Source: Phytohabitans houttuyneae
Lineage (GTDB): Bacteria > Actinomycetota > Actinomycetes > Mycobacteriales > Micromonosporaceae
Assembly: GCF_011764425.1 (NCBI RefSeq)
Contig: NZ_BLPF01000001.1
Coordinates: 1,975,001-2,039,000, forward strand
Reading direction: 5' to 3'
DNA length: 64,000 nt
Shown here in pieces: positions 27,295 through 35,810 of the stretch (positions are counted from its first letter, which is position 1; the number at the start of each line of letters is the position of its first letter). Under the pieces are notes generated by a model. That model was given only the letters and a program-made list of their open reading frames with translations. It was not told the origin of the DNA and made no database searches. A program made the translations under genes and the position numbers.

Positions 27295-27899
27295 GGCGCC
27301 AGCTTCGCGTACGTGCCCTCCGCGACGCGCACGAGGCGCTGCACGACGTCTTTGGGCATGCCGTCGGCGACGTTGACCGCGGCCTGCACCTCGAGCACCA
27401 GGTTGCCGTGGTAGCTGGTCAGCTTCACGTCGTCCTTGTCGCCGTCCCAGTACGCGTCCGCGCCGGCGCCGTCGACGTCGGTGTACGGCCGCTTCGCCAG
27501 CCGGCGCCCGGTCTCCACGAAGAGCTTCGCCGCGGACTCGGTGGGCAGCAGGTCGGCGTCGATGGTGAGGCTGATGCTCTTGTCCGGCGAGGTACGCCGG
27601 GTCACGCACAGCTTCTCGGTGCTGGCCAGCCGCTTGTCGTCCTCCGTGGGATAGAGGTCGGCGAACGGCGCCTGGTCGGCCTTTTCGCACAGGTCGCCGG
27701 AGAGCTTGTAGACGACGCCGGTGGGCGGCGCCGCGGAGGTCTTCTCGGTCGACGGCAGCGGCGGCAGCGTGATCGTGCGGTCGCCCGGCTCGTCCGACCC
27801 GCCGCAGCCCGCGCCGCCCGCCGCGAGGAGCACGGCGGCGAACACCGCCGCCGTGCCTCGACGAACGGCACCGGCCACCGGGGTACGGGCAGCCCTCAT
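27291..27899 (-). CDS. Putative lipoprotein
   Basis: 202 residues; ATG 27899 overlaps the stop of the upstream gene (ATGA). The N-terminal signal sequence ends AAGGAGC with Cys32 as the likely lipidated residue (slightly atypical lipobox). The mature part is a compact alpha/beta domain (VYKLSGDLC, SLTIDADLLP, LVLEVQAAVN) similar in layout to small actinobacterial DUF3558-like lipoproteins, but I cannot name the family. ESX context suggests a cell-surface accessory. Confidence 0.6.
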   Translation of the reverse strand: MRAARTPVAGAVRRGTAAVFAAVLLAAGGAGCGGSDEPGDRTITLPPLPSTEKTSAAPPTGVVYKLSGDLCEKADQAPFADLYPTEDDKRLASTEKLCVTRRTSPDKSISLTIDADLLPTESAAKLFVETGRRLAKRPYTDVDGAGADAYWDGDKDDVKLTSYHGNLVLEVQAAVNVADGMPKDVVQRLVRVAEGTYAKLAP

Positions 27900-29947
27900 G
27901 CGCCCAGGGTCGGCTTGGGCTCCGCCGACCGTGCCTGGTTGCGCGTGGGCGCCGCGTCCAGGACGCCGCCACCGGGTGTCTCCACGGTCCAGGCGCTCTC
28001 CTGGGAGAGGATCGCGCTGATCCGGTCGAACTCTTCGTCGATCGTGACCTGCGGGTCCTTGACCTCCCGCTTGCGCGAACCGATCTCCGCCTCGTACCCG
28101 CTGTTGCCGTCGTTGCGCTTGCCGCGCATGACACCCGCGGTCGGCTCCGGCGGCTTCGGCGCTCCCGGACCGGCCTGGGCCGAGCGCCCGACCACCGGGC
28201 TGGCGGTCGGCCGCTGCGGCGGCGCCAGCGGGTTGAACGGCCCGCCCGGCGTGTTGGCGGCCGGCGTCGTGGGACGCGCCGGGGGCATGCGCTCCGGCGT
28301 GCGGGGTGCGGGTCGGCCGAGCACCGGGGGCGCGGCGTCGGGCCGCATCGGGGTGCCGTCGGGGTTGCGCTGCATCGGCGCGCCCGGCAGGCCCGGCGTG
28401 CCGCGCCGCGGACCACCGCCGCCCCGGCCCGGCTGCGCGGGCGTGGCGTGCGGGTTGCGCAGGACCGGCGAGGACGGGGTACCGGACGGTCCGCCGAACT
28501 GGTCGGTGAGGCCCGGTGTGGTCGGCGTGCCGGGCGTCGCTGGCGTGGGCCGGTCGGGCGCGCCGCCCTTGCCCTGCGGCGGTGCCATCGGGGCGTTGGG
28601 CCCGCCCGGCCCGCGGCCCTTGATGGCCGGGGGCGGAGGCGCCTGGCCGGGGCGGCCACCCTGCGGCATGCCCGGTGGGAGGCCCTCCCCGCCGGGCGGC
28701 TGCATGCCGGCGCGCAGGACGCCGGGACCGCCGCCGGACTTCAGGTTGCTCAGCAGGCCCTCGCCGGGCGGCATCACGGCTGGACGCGTCGTGGGCAGCC
28801 CACCCGGCACGCCCGTCACGGCCGGCGGCGTGATGACCGGCGGCAGCACGGGCGGCGTGACCACGGGGGGTGGCACCACGGGCGTGGTGATGTTCGGCGG
28901 CGTGACAGTGGGCGTGGTGATGTCCGGCGCCACGATGTCGTCGACGCTCGGTGCCGTGATGTCGGGCTTGCCGGTGTTCTGGGGGATGTCGGGGACCGTG
29001 ACGTCGGGCTTCACGATGTTCGGCTTCGTGATGTTGGGATCGACGCCGTCGGGCGTGGTGATGTTGGGCTTGGGGATGTTCGGCATCGGGCCCATCTTGT
29101 ACCGCGCGATGAACTCCATGTTGGGCATCACCGCGTCGGTGGGTCCCTCGTAGACCGTCGCGCGCCCGCCGGCGTAGTCCTCGCTCATCGTGGACCAGTA
29201 GTCGCGGGCCATGTCCCACTGGATCTTCTGCGCCTTGTGGTGCCAGCCGAGCTGTCCCTGGCGCATCCAGGTGATGTACTCCTCGGCCTCGTAGCTGCCC
29301 TTCGGGATGGCGTCGGGCGACGAGAAGGGCTTGTTGGTGCCGTACTCGTAGTTTTGTGGGTTGTCCAGCCACATCTGGCTGTGCGCCACCATGCCCTCTT
29401 TGTACTCACGCCACAGGTCGGCCATCTCGCCACGGCGCTGGTTGATCACGCTTACCAGCGCCAGCGTGCCCATCCAGTTCTGGAAGGACGCCTGCTCCCA
29501 GTCGTCGATCGACTTGAGCGTGGCACCCGGCCCGCGGGCGAGGAACGCGTCGGCACCGGCGCCGGTCCACCCGCCGTTGCCGCCCGCGCCGTCGCCGCCC
29601 TCCTTGAGGTTGGTCGCGGCCTTCAGCACGCGGGTGCGCAGGTCGTCGAGGACCTGGTTGAGCTCGAACCACTGGTCGGCGAGCTGGTACAGCACGACCG
29701 GGTCCTGGCTCATGATCCGCTTGTAGATCTGCTCGATGCCGTTGGCGTAGTACTCGCGGGTCTCCTCGCCGGGGCTCAGCCCGCCCTCGAACTTCTCCTC
29801 GAAGTTCGGCGTCGGCTCGATGTAGTTGCCGTCGCTCGACGCCGGCGGGTAGTACCGGATGTCCTCGCCCATCCGGGTCGCCATGCGGCGGTTTTCCATC
29901 AGGGCTTCGTTGCCCGCTGTGGTGTACCCGAAGTAGTCGTCCGACAT
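27896..29947 (-). CDS. Large WXG/PPE-like ESX substrate with Pro-rich region
   Basis: 683 residues; ATG 29947 preceded by a G-rich GGGGGGACC. The N-terminal ~230 residues are helical, with a GGWTGAGADAF turn, the WXG-type hairpin of ESX substrates. Residues about 255-600 are low-complexity Pro/Gly with ITTP, ITKP and PVVTPP units. A short charged C-terminal domain (TIDEEFDRISAIL) follows. Reads as a secreted, surface-exposed ESX cargo protein. Gene overlaps on the downstream side indicate co-translation with the lipoprotein. Confidence 0.65.
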   Translation of the reverse strand: MSDDYFGYTTAGNEALMENRRMATRMGEDIRYYPPASSDGNYIEPTPNFEEKFEGGLSPGEETREYYANGIEQIYKRIMSQDPVVLYQLADQWFELNQVLDDLRTRVLKAATNLKEGGDGAGGNGGWTGAGADAFLARGPGATLKSIDDWEQASFQNWMGTLALVSVINQRRGEMADLWREYKEGMVAHSQMWLDNPQNYEYGTNKPFSSPDAIPKGSYEAEEYITWMRQGQLGWHHKAQKIQWDMARDYWSTMSEDYAGGRATVYEGPTDAVMPNMEFIARYKMGPMPNIPKPNITTPDGVDPNITKPNIVKPDVTVPDIPQNTGKPDITAPSVDDIVAPDITTPTVTPPNITTPVVPPPVVTPPVLPPVITPPAVTGVPGGLPTTRPAVMPPGEGLLSNLKSGGGPGVLRAGMQPPGGEGLPPGMPQGGRPGQAPPPPAIKGRGPGGPNAPMAPPQGKGGAPDRPTPATPGTPTTPGLTDQFGGPSGTPSSPVLRNPHATPAQPGRGGGGPRRGTPGLPGAPMQRNPDGTPMRPDAAPPVLGRPAPRTPERMPPARPTTPAANTPGGPFNPLAPPQRPTASPVVGRSAQAGPGAPKPPEPTAGVMRGKRNDGNSGYEAEIGSRKREVKDPQVTIDEEFDRISAILSQESAWTVETPGGGVLDAAPTRNQARSAEPKPTLGA

Positions 29948-29955
29948 GGTCCCCC

Positions 29956-30927
29956 CTAAGCCATGCCGTAGTCGTGCACGGTCTGCTGGTCGCCATCGCT
30001 GCCGAGATCCTCGGCGGCGTCGGAGACCGGCGACTCGACGCCGTCGTCCTGGTGGCTGTCGCGCCGCACCGTCGTCTCCGTCGTGACCGGGGTGGAGTCT
30101 CCGGCCTGCGTCTGGTTGGAGACGGTCATGCTGCCGTCGGCGTTTTCGGTCGTCGTGCTGGTGCTCTGGCGGCGCTGGTCGCCCTCGCCGGACGTCGTGC
30201 TGGTGCTGTTGACCTGGCGGCCGGCGCTGTTTTCGAAGCTGCGCTCGGTGGTGCTCGACAGCAGCTTGCCGTCCGGACCGTAGATGTACACCGTGCTGAC
30301 GGCGACCAGCTCGCCGTTCGGGCCGCTCTCGTAGCCGGAGTAGGTCTGCTTGCGGGAGCCGTCGCCGAACGTGTAGATCGCGCCGTACGGGTACGACACC
30401 GTGTTGGTGGCGAAGCGCTCGTCGCCGGTGAGCGCCTGGGCGTCCATCCCGGACTCCTGGGCCATCCGCTGCTGCCACTCCTGGAAGGTCTCCGTCTTGC
30501 GGAAGCCCTCCGGGCCCCGCGCGCCGTAGTCGCCGAAGACGAAGCCGATGTCGCCGAGGTTCGCGCCGTTTTCGTTGTCGGAGCCCTCGTACATCTCCGC
30601 CACGACCGCGGCGGCGTTGCCGATGTTGGTGATGCCCGTGGTGACGTCGGCGATGAAGCGCTGGAAGTCGGTGACACGACCGGTCAGGAAGCGGGCCGCC
30701 TGCTGCCCCTCGGGCAGGATCTCGCCCTCCAGCGGCGTCGACAGCGCATTGTGAATCATCATCTGCATCTCGGCCATCGCGTTGCTGGCGGCGCCCGTGG
30801 CCTCGCCCGAGAGCCGGGTCATCTCTTCCCAGTAGGTGACCAGATCGGTGACCTCGACATTGACCCGGTCCCCGAAGGACTCGTAGTCGTAGGTCGTGCT
30901 CCCGCCGCCCTCGTCAGGAATAGCCAC
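29956..30927 (-). CDS. Helical ESX-associated protein with Ser/Thr-rich tail
   Basis: 323 residues; GTG 30927 with GGGGGAGG upstream. The first ~125 residues are helical and fit a WXG100-like pattern without a clear W-x-G. The middle part has short repeated strands (VSTVYIYGPDGKLL, YSGYESGPNGEL), and the C-terminal tail is Ser/Thr-rich (STSTTSGEGD, TSTTTENADG). It ends 8 bp before the next gene. Probably a partner of the downstream PPE-like protein, in the way PE/PPE or Esp proteins pair; inference. Confidence 0.55.
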   Translation of the reverse strand: MAIPDEGGGSTTYDYESFGDRVNVEVTDLVTYWEEMTRLSGEATGAASNAMAEMQMMIHNALSTPLEGEILPEGQQAARFLTGRVTDFQRFIADVTTGITNIGNAAAVVAEMYEGSDNENGANLGDIGFVFGDYGARGPEGFRKTETFQEWQQRMAQESGMDAQALTGDERFATNTVSYPYGAIYTFGDGSRKQTYSGYESGPNGELVAVSTVYIYGPDGKLLSSTTERSFENSAGRQVNSTSTTSGEGDQRRQSTSTTTENADGSMTVSNQTQAGDSTPVTTETTVRRDSHQDDGVESPVSDAAEDLGSDGDQQTVHDYGMA

Positions 30928-31052
30928 CGTGCCTCCCCCGGATCAAACCTTGCGATGTACCAAATCAACATGCTCTGGCAGAAGCCGCTGACGCCGGTCC
31001 CGGCGGAGGCAATGCCACCGCCGGGACCCGTCGGCGCCGCACGCCGTGAACG

Positions 31053-31349
31053 TCAGAAGCCAGCGGAGATCGACTGGTCGACCTGCTGCATGCGCTCGGA
31101 CGAGGCGCCCAGCGCCTGGCCGAGACGGAGCAGCGCGCCCTTGATCTCGTCAGCGCCGGCGTTCCACTGCTGCTGCGCGGCGTCGCACGCCTGGCCCGCG
31201 GCGCCCTGCCACTCGGACGCGAAGAGCGTCTTGAAGTCGTTGTACAGGTCGCCGAGCTCGACGTCCATGTTTCCGGAGTACGTACCAATGGCGGTCGCCA
31301 CGTCGGCGATGGCGCCGAAGTTGTAAGTGATTGGGAGGTCGCTGCTCAT
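31053..31349 (-). CDS. WXG100 protein (EsxA/EsxB-like)
   Basis: A 98-residue two-helix protein with SEWQGAAG (W-x-G) in the central turn, the canonical size and motif of secreted WXG100 proteins. It lies directly after a second Esx-type gene (31381-31740), making the usual tandem pair of a heterodimer. Named by family only. Confidence 0.85.
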   Translation of the reverse strand: MSSDLPITYNFGAIADVATAIGTYSGNMDVELGDLYNDFKTLFASEWQGAAGQACDAAQQQWNAGADEIKGALLRLGQALGASSERMQQVDQSISAGF

Positions 31350-31380
31350 CGTGATTTCGCCTCTCGACTCGGTGTGGACG

Positions 31381-31740
31381 TCAGCCGCGGAGGGCCGAGA
31401 TGACCGCGCCGTCGCCGGTCGCGCCGGCAGCGTTGCGGATGGTGGACGCCGCGTCGTCGTCCTGCACCCCGAACTGGGTCGAGGCGTTGCTGATCTTGCC
31501 GGACAGCTCGTCCAGCGCGTTCAGAATCTTCGTCAGGCCGTTGTTGAGGTCGGCCGACACACCCTGCAGAGCGGAGTTGGCCGAGCCGCTCATGCCGCTG
31601 CCGCCGAGGTCGTTCACCCGGTCCAGCAGCTGTGCCATCCCCGTCGCCAAACGCTCACGGACGTCCTGGCACCGCGTAGCCATCTGGTTCAGCTGTGCCT
31701 GGGTGGCGTGGACGTTGCCGATCCCTGGAGTTCCTGTCAA
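31381..31740 (-). CDS. WXG100-like partner protein lacking the Trp of W-x-G
   Basis: 119 residues from TTG 31740 (GGGGTGAG 6 nt upstream; no better in-frame start). Two long helices meet at GGSGMSGSANSAL, so the turn reads M-S-G in place of W-x-G. A C-terminal extension (FGVQDDDAASTIRNAAG) may carry a secretion signal. It is the first gene of the leftward ESX block and pairs with 31053-31349. Confidence 0.75.
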   Translation of the reverse strand: MTGTPGIGNVHATQAQLNQMATRCQDVRERLATGMAQLLDRVNDLGGSGMSGSANSALQGVSADLNNGLTKILNALDELSGKISNASTQFGVQDDDAASTIRNAAGATGDGAVISALRG

Positions 31741-31798
31741 GGCAGACTCACCCCGCTCCTCTGTCGTGCCCCCCGCCCAGGGGAGCCTCCCCTTGGAA

Positions 31799-31816
31799 CG
31801 CATGGATACCCATGCG
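31799..31816. promoter_or_regulatory. 18-bp palindrome upstream of the ESX block (possible operator)
   Basis: CGCATGG-ATAC-CCATGCG, perfect 7-bp arms, about 60 bp upstream of the first Esx start. Placement suits a repressor-binding site or a 5' UTR structure. No named regulator can be assigned. Confidence 0.35.
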
Positions 31817-31918
31817 CTGATTACTCGCGACCCGAAGGTAACGCCATTTGTCCACTCGGACCAGCCCGGGGGCCGGCATGTGCCGGTTTTGCCGTCATTG
31901 ATCCCTACCCCGCGATCA

Positions 31919-31978
31919 GAGCGTCCCTCATGTTGCCAGCTCACGACGGAGATGGCTCCTCCAATACGAGGGACGCTC
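31919..31978 (-). terminator. Inverted repeat downstream of the CBM48-like gene
   Basis: 11-bp perfect arms GAGCGTCCCTC / GAGGGACGCTC with a 38-nt loop, starting 10 bp after the stop at 31988. It probably ends transcription before the ESX block. There is no U tract, as is usual at high GC. Confidence 0.45.
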
Positions 31979-31987
31979 CGATCCGGT

Positions 31988-32263
31988 TCAGAGAACCAGC
32001 TCGCCACCCTCGTGGTCGATCCGGTCGGCCTCTTCGTCGTCGAGCCACACGCCACCGTCGGCGAGGTACCGGAAGCGGTACCGCCCCGGCTCCAGCTTGA
32101 GTGTGACGGTCCGGGTGCCGTCCTTGCGCGGCACAAGCTCGTGGCGTCCCGGCTCCCACTCGTTGAAGCAGCCGACGACGCTCACCGCTCCCGGAGGCGA
32201 GTCCTTCGGCAGGCAGAAAGTCACCCGCGTCTTGGTACCGAACAATTTGTTTCTCTTGATCAC
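31988..32263 (-). CDS. Isoamylase N-terminal / CBM48-like small protein
   Basis: 91 residues; GTG 32263 preceded by GGAGGAG. The segments KTRVTFCLP, VSVVGCFNEWEPGRHEL and LEPGRYRFRYLADGG are the glycogen-binding early-set (CBM48, AMPK-beta-like) pattern. Free-standing CBM48 proteins of this size occur widely in actinobacteria without a defined role. A single gene, divergent from the GNAT gene at 32376. Confidence 0.75.
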   Translation of the reverse strand: MIKRNKLFGTKTRVTFCLPKDSPPGAVSVVGCFNEWEPGRHELVPRKDGTRTVTLKLEPGRYRFRYLADGGVWLDDEEADRIDHEGGELVL

Positions 32264-32375
32264 CTTGCTCCTCCGTGGCACCGAATGTTGGGGCTCCACC
32301 GAGCTTTGCCCGCGCACACCCCGCCAGGTGGAAACGACACACCGTGTTTTCCCGGCGACGTGCAAGGATCGGGCC

Positions 32376-32813
32376 ATGGACCTGCACGTCACCTCCTTCG
32401 CTCACCTCGACACCCGCACGCTCTACGAGCTGCTGCGGCTGCGTGTCGACGTGTTCGTGGTGGAGCAGAAATGCGCCTACCCGGAGCTGGACGGTCGGGA
32501 CACCGAGCCGGAGACGCGTCACATCTGGCTCTCCCGTGACGGCGCACCCGTGGCGTACCTGCGGATCCTGGCCGACCCCGGCGGCGTCGCGCGGGTCGGC
32601 CGGGTCGTGGTGACCTCGGCCGAGCGCGGCAGCGGCGCGGCCGCCCAGCTGATGACGGCCGCCCTGGAGCAGATCGGCGACCGCCCGAGCGTGCTCGACG
32701 CGCAGGCGCACCTGGTGCGCTTTTACGAGCGTTACGGGTATGTGGTGACCGGACCGGAGTTCATGGAGGACGGCATCCCGCACGTGCCGATGGCACGTGC
32801 GAGCGTGAAATGA
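32376..32813 (+). CDS. GNAT N-acetyltransferase, ElaA-like
   Basis: 145 residues. LYELLRLRVDVFVVEQ and YPELDGRD near the N-terminus are the ElaA-family signature. RVGRVVVTSAERGSGAA carries the acetyl-CoA motif, and VRFYERYGYVVTGPEF the closing GNAT strand and helix. The ATG at 32376 is preferred over upstream in-frame starts because it begins the family fold. Acceptor unknown. It converges on chdC with a 1-bp gap. Confidence 0.8.
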   Translation: MDLHVTSFAHLDTRTLYELLRLRVDVFVVEQKCAYPELDGRDTEPETRHIWLSRDGAPVAYLRILADPGGVARVGRVVVTSAERGSGAAAQLMTAALEQIGDRPSVLDAQAHLVRFYERYGYVVTGPEFMEDGIPHVPMARASVK

Positions 32814-32814
32814 C

Positions 32815-33516
32815 TCACGGCAGCGCGGCGACGAGCTCGGGCATCGAGCGGCGCCGTCCGGTGTAGAAAGGCACCTCCTCACGCACGTGGCGCCGGGCCC
32901 GGGAGGCCCGCAGCTCACGCATCAGGTCGACGATGCGGTGCAGCTCGTCCGCCTCGAAAGCCAACATCCACTCGTAGTCGCCGAGCGCGAACGAAGCCAC
33001 CGTGTTCGCGCGCACGTCGGGGAAGCCGCGCGCCTGCCGGCCGTGTTCGGCGAGCATGTCGCGGCGATCCTCGTCAGGTAAGAGGTACCACTCGTAGGAA
33101 CGCACGAACGGATACACGCACACATACGCCCTCGCCTCCTCGCCGGAAAGGAACGCCGGGAGGTGGCTCTTGTTGAACTCCGCCGGCCGGTGCAGCGCCA
33201 TCTGCGACCAGACCGGGGCGAGGTGGCGGCCGAGCGCGGTGCGGCGGAAGAGCCCGTACGCCTCCTGGAGCGCGTCCGCCGTGGGCGCGTGCCACCACAC
33301 CATCAGGTCGGCGTCGGCGCGCAGCCCGGACACGTCATAGGTGCCGCGGACGACCACGTCCTTCGCTGCCAGCTGCTCGAACAGCGAGTCCACCTCACCG
33401 GCCAGCGACTCGCGCAGCGCCGGCAGCGGGCCGGTCGCCCGGAAGACCGACCACATCGTGTACCGGATCGTCGCGTTCAGCTCTTTGATCCGTCCCGCGT
33501 TCGTCTGTTCGCTCAT
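32815..33516 (-). CDS. hemQ: Coproheme decarboxylase ChdC (HemQ)
   Basis: 233 residues, chlorite-dismutase family. Converts coproheme to protoheme by two decarboxylations, the last step of the coproporphyrin-dependent haem pathway. Visible: [15 protein letters not shown] at the start, [27 protein letters not shown] (segment carrying the catalytic Tyr in the family) and [17 protein letters not shown] 33516 begins the standard-length protein. It sits 76 bp downstream of cgoX, with hemE further along, the usual actinobacterial arrangement. Confidence 0.92.
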   Translation of the reverse strand: MSEQTNAGRIKELNATIRYTMWSVFRATGPLPALRESLAGEVDSLFEQLAAKDVVVRGTYDVSGLRADADLMVWWHAPTADALQEAYGLFRRTALGRHLAPVWSQMALHRPAEFNKSHLPAFLSGEEARAYVCVYPFVRSYEWYLLPDEDRRDMLAEHGRQARGFPDVRANTVASFALGDYEWMLAFEADELHRIVDLMRELRASRARRHVREEVPFYTGRRRSMPELVAALP

Positions 33517-33592
33517 GCCCGTCCTCGCTTCGCTCCGGGCGGGCACGAGGCTCCAAGCGGACTGAGCCCGATGATTCGCTCGCTTCGCTCAC
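33517..33592 (-). repeat. GAGCGAAGCGAG direct repeats between cgoX and chdC
   Basis: Two copies of GAGCGAAGCGAG flank a 40-bp spacer in the 76-bp gap. Similar GAGCGAGCG runs occur at 59780-59840 between ABC genes. They look like a dispersed intergenic repeat. No function is evident. Confidence 0.4.
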
Positions 33593-34932
33593 TCATGACA
33601 GTCCTTTCAGTACGTCGTCGGCCGCGGCCTCGCCGGAGCGCACGCAGGCCGGGATGCCGACACCGTCGTAGCCGGCGCCGGCGAGAGCCACCGTCGGTGG
33701 CAGCGTCGCGCGGAGCGCGGCCACCCGCTCCACGTGCCCCACGGGATACTGCGGGAGTGCGCCGCCCCACCGCTGCACGCGCGCGTCGACCGGCTCGGGC
33801 AGGCGGCTGCTCACCAATGTGGACAGTTCGGAGTGGACGCCGCGGACCAGCTCGGGATCGCCGGCGTGCAGGCGGTGCTCCTCGCCGTACCGCCCGACGG
33901 ACGCGCGCACCAGCGCCACCCCGTCGTCGCGGCGCAGGTGGGCCCACTTGGTGGAGAAGAAGGTGGCGGCCTTGACGAGCGTGCCCTCCTGCGCCGGCAC
34001 CAGGAAGCCGGAGAGGGCGGGCAGCTCGGGAGCGGGCAGGGCGAGCGTCACCAGCGCGACGCTCGCGTAGTCCAGCGGCGGGGGGACGCCGAGCAGGCGG
34101 GCCGCGGCCCGGGCCGGCAGCGCCAGCACGACCGCGTCCACAGTGTCCGGTCCGACCCGCCAGCCGCCGGGCACCGGGGTCAGCTCGCGCACCGGCGCGC
34201 CCAGCCGGATCCGCGCGCCGGACGCCTCGGCCACCGCCGCCGCCAGTCGGCTCACGCCGCCGGCGACCGTGGCGAAGACCGGCACGCCCGGCGGTCGGGG
34301 CGCGGCGGCCAGCGCGGCGCACACCGCTCCGGTCAGCGTGTGCTCCACCCGCGCCGCCCGGGCGAGGCCAGGCATCGTCGCGGCCAGCGAGAGCGCGTCG
34401 GCCCGCCCCGCGTACACGCCGCCGAGCAGGGGGTCGACCAGCCGGTCGACGACCTCGTCGCCCAGCCGCCGCCGCACGAACGGCCCGACCGCGACATCCT
34501 CCCCGGGCCGAGCAGCGGGCGGCCGCCGTCCCGGTCCAGGTCCGCGTCCGGCCGCGCCACCGCCGCCACTTTCTCCAGATCAGCGGGTACGCCGAGGAGG
34601 GTGCCGCCGGGCATGGGCGTGAGCGTGCCGTGCAGCGCCAGCGCGGCCTGCCCGGTCGCCGGATGCACCAGGGCGTCACCCAGCCCCACGCGACGGGCCA
34701 GCGCCACGGCGGCCGAGTCGCCGCCGTCCGGGTCGCGCACGAGGAACGCCTCCGCGCCCAGCTCGACCGCCGAGCCGGCCACCTCGCCGGTGCTCAGCTT
34801 GCCGCCCACCGCGCCGGACTGCTCGTACACGGTGACGGTCGTGCCCTCCGGCCCGCGGTCCCGCAGCCGGAGGGCGGCGGCCAACCCGGCTATCCCGCCA
34901 CCCACCACGGCGACGTTCGGCGGTCTGCTCAC
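33593..34932 (-). CDS. hemY: Coproporphyrinogen III oxidase CgoX (HemY/HemG type; one-base gap)
   Basis: GTG 34932 with GAAAGG upstream. The first frame carries the FAD-binding motif VAVVGGGIAGLAAALRLRD and runs to RPLLGPG. The second carries EDVAVGPFVRRRLGDEVVDR, VDPLLGGVYAG and the C-terminal GAGYDGVGIPACV segment. Restoring one base in the C run 34501-34504 joins them exactly at the conserved RRRLGDE region and gives 446 residues, normal for the family. In actinobacteria this enzyme oxidises coproporphyrinogen III to coproporphyrin III. A true knockout is unlikely, so the break is read as an assembly error. Confidence 0.88.
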
Positions 34933-35036
34933 CGTGTCTACCTTTCGTTCGCGACTGCGGGGCTCGCGGGCGGATGACCGACCGCGGGTCCGGGCCGTCG
35001 GAGCTCACTCCTCGCGCTTCACCAGCCAACCGTAAC

Positions 35037-35042
35037 TAAGCT
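35037..35042 (+). promoter_or_regulatory. -10 hexamer TAAGCT of a probable leaderless promoter
   Basis: TAAGCT ends 7 nt before ATG 35050, with no Shine-Dalgarno sequence in between. Confidence 0.45.
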
Positions 35043-35049
35043 GCGTCCC

Positions 35050-35810
35050 ATGACGGGTGAGCGGGTGGCGGTCGTGACGGGTGCCGCACAGGGCATCGGT
35101 CGCCGGGTGGCCGAGGTGTTGAGTGCCGAGGGGTACGCGCTGGCGGTGATGGACCAGCAGCCGGTCGCCGCGGACCTCGCGGTGCTGGGGGACGTGAGCG
35201 CGGAGGCCGACGTGATCGCGTTCGCGGCGGCGGTGGACGAGCGCTTCGGGCGCGTCGACGTGGTGGTCAACAACGCGGGTATCGCGTTCATCACGCCGCT
35301 GGAGGAGACCACGCTCGACGACTGGCGCCGGGTGCTCGACGTCAACCTGACCGGGCCGTTCCTGCTGTGCCGCGAGTTCGGGCGGCTGATGCTGGGCGCC
35401 GGCGCGGGCACGATCATCAACATCGCCTCGGTCGCCGGGCTGCGCGGCGTGGCCGACCGCGCGGCGTACAACGCGAGCAAGCACGGCCTGATCGGGCTCA
35501 CCCGCACGCTCGCCGCCGAGTGGGGCGGGCGGGGCGTGCGGGTCAACGCGGTCTGCCCCGGCTGGGTCAAGACCGAGATGGACGAGGCGTCCCAGGCCGA
35601 GGGGCGTACGGGGACAGCGACATCACCGACCACGTGCCGCAGGGGAGGTTCGCCTCGCCCGACGACATCGCGCAGGCCGTGGCGTTCCTGGCCGACCCGG
35701 CCAAGAGCGGCTTCGTCAACGGCGAGACGCTCTCGGTCGACGGCGGCTGGTACGCGGACGGCTCCTGGCAGGCGCTGCGCCTGTCAGCGCGCGCTCGCCT
35801 CGTGCACTAG
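35050..35810 (+). CDS. Short-chain dehydrogenase/reductase (one-base gap)
   Basis: Classical [19 protein letters not shown] (TGxxxGxG cofactor loop), [16 protein letters not shown] and the active-site YNASKHG (YxxxK). The first frame reaches [17 protein letters not shown] and the second continues [26 protein letters not shown]...[10 protein letters not shown]. One base restored in the G run 35601-35604 gives 253 residues, a standard size. The substrate is not predictable. The 3' end overlaps the convergent hemE by 27 bp. Confidence 0.85.

Noticed and set aside
33517-33592. Short peptide gene reading [10 protein letters not shown] between cgoX and chdC
   Set aside because: It is the translation of the dispersed GAGCGAAGCGAG repeat and has no supporting signal.
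34333-34932. Programmed frameshift or real pseudogene in cgoX
   Set aside because: There is no slippery motif, the break is a lone missing base in a C run as in eight other genes, and the gene is part of an otherwise complete haem pathway.
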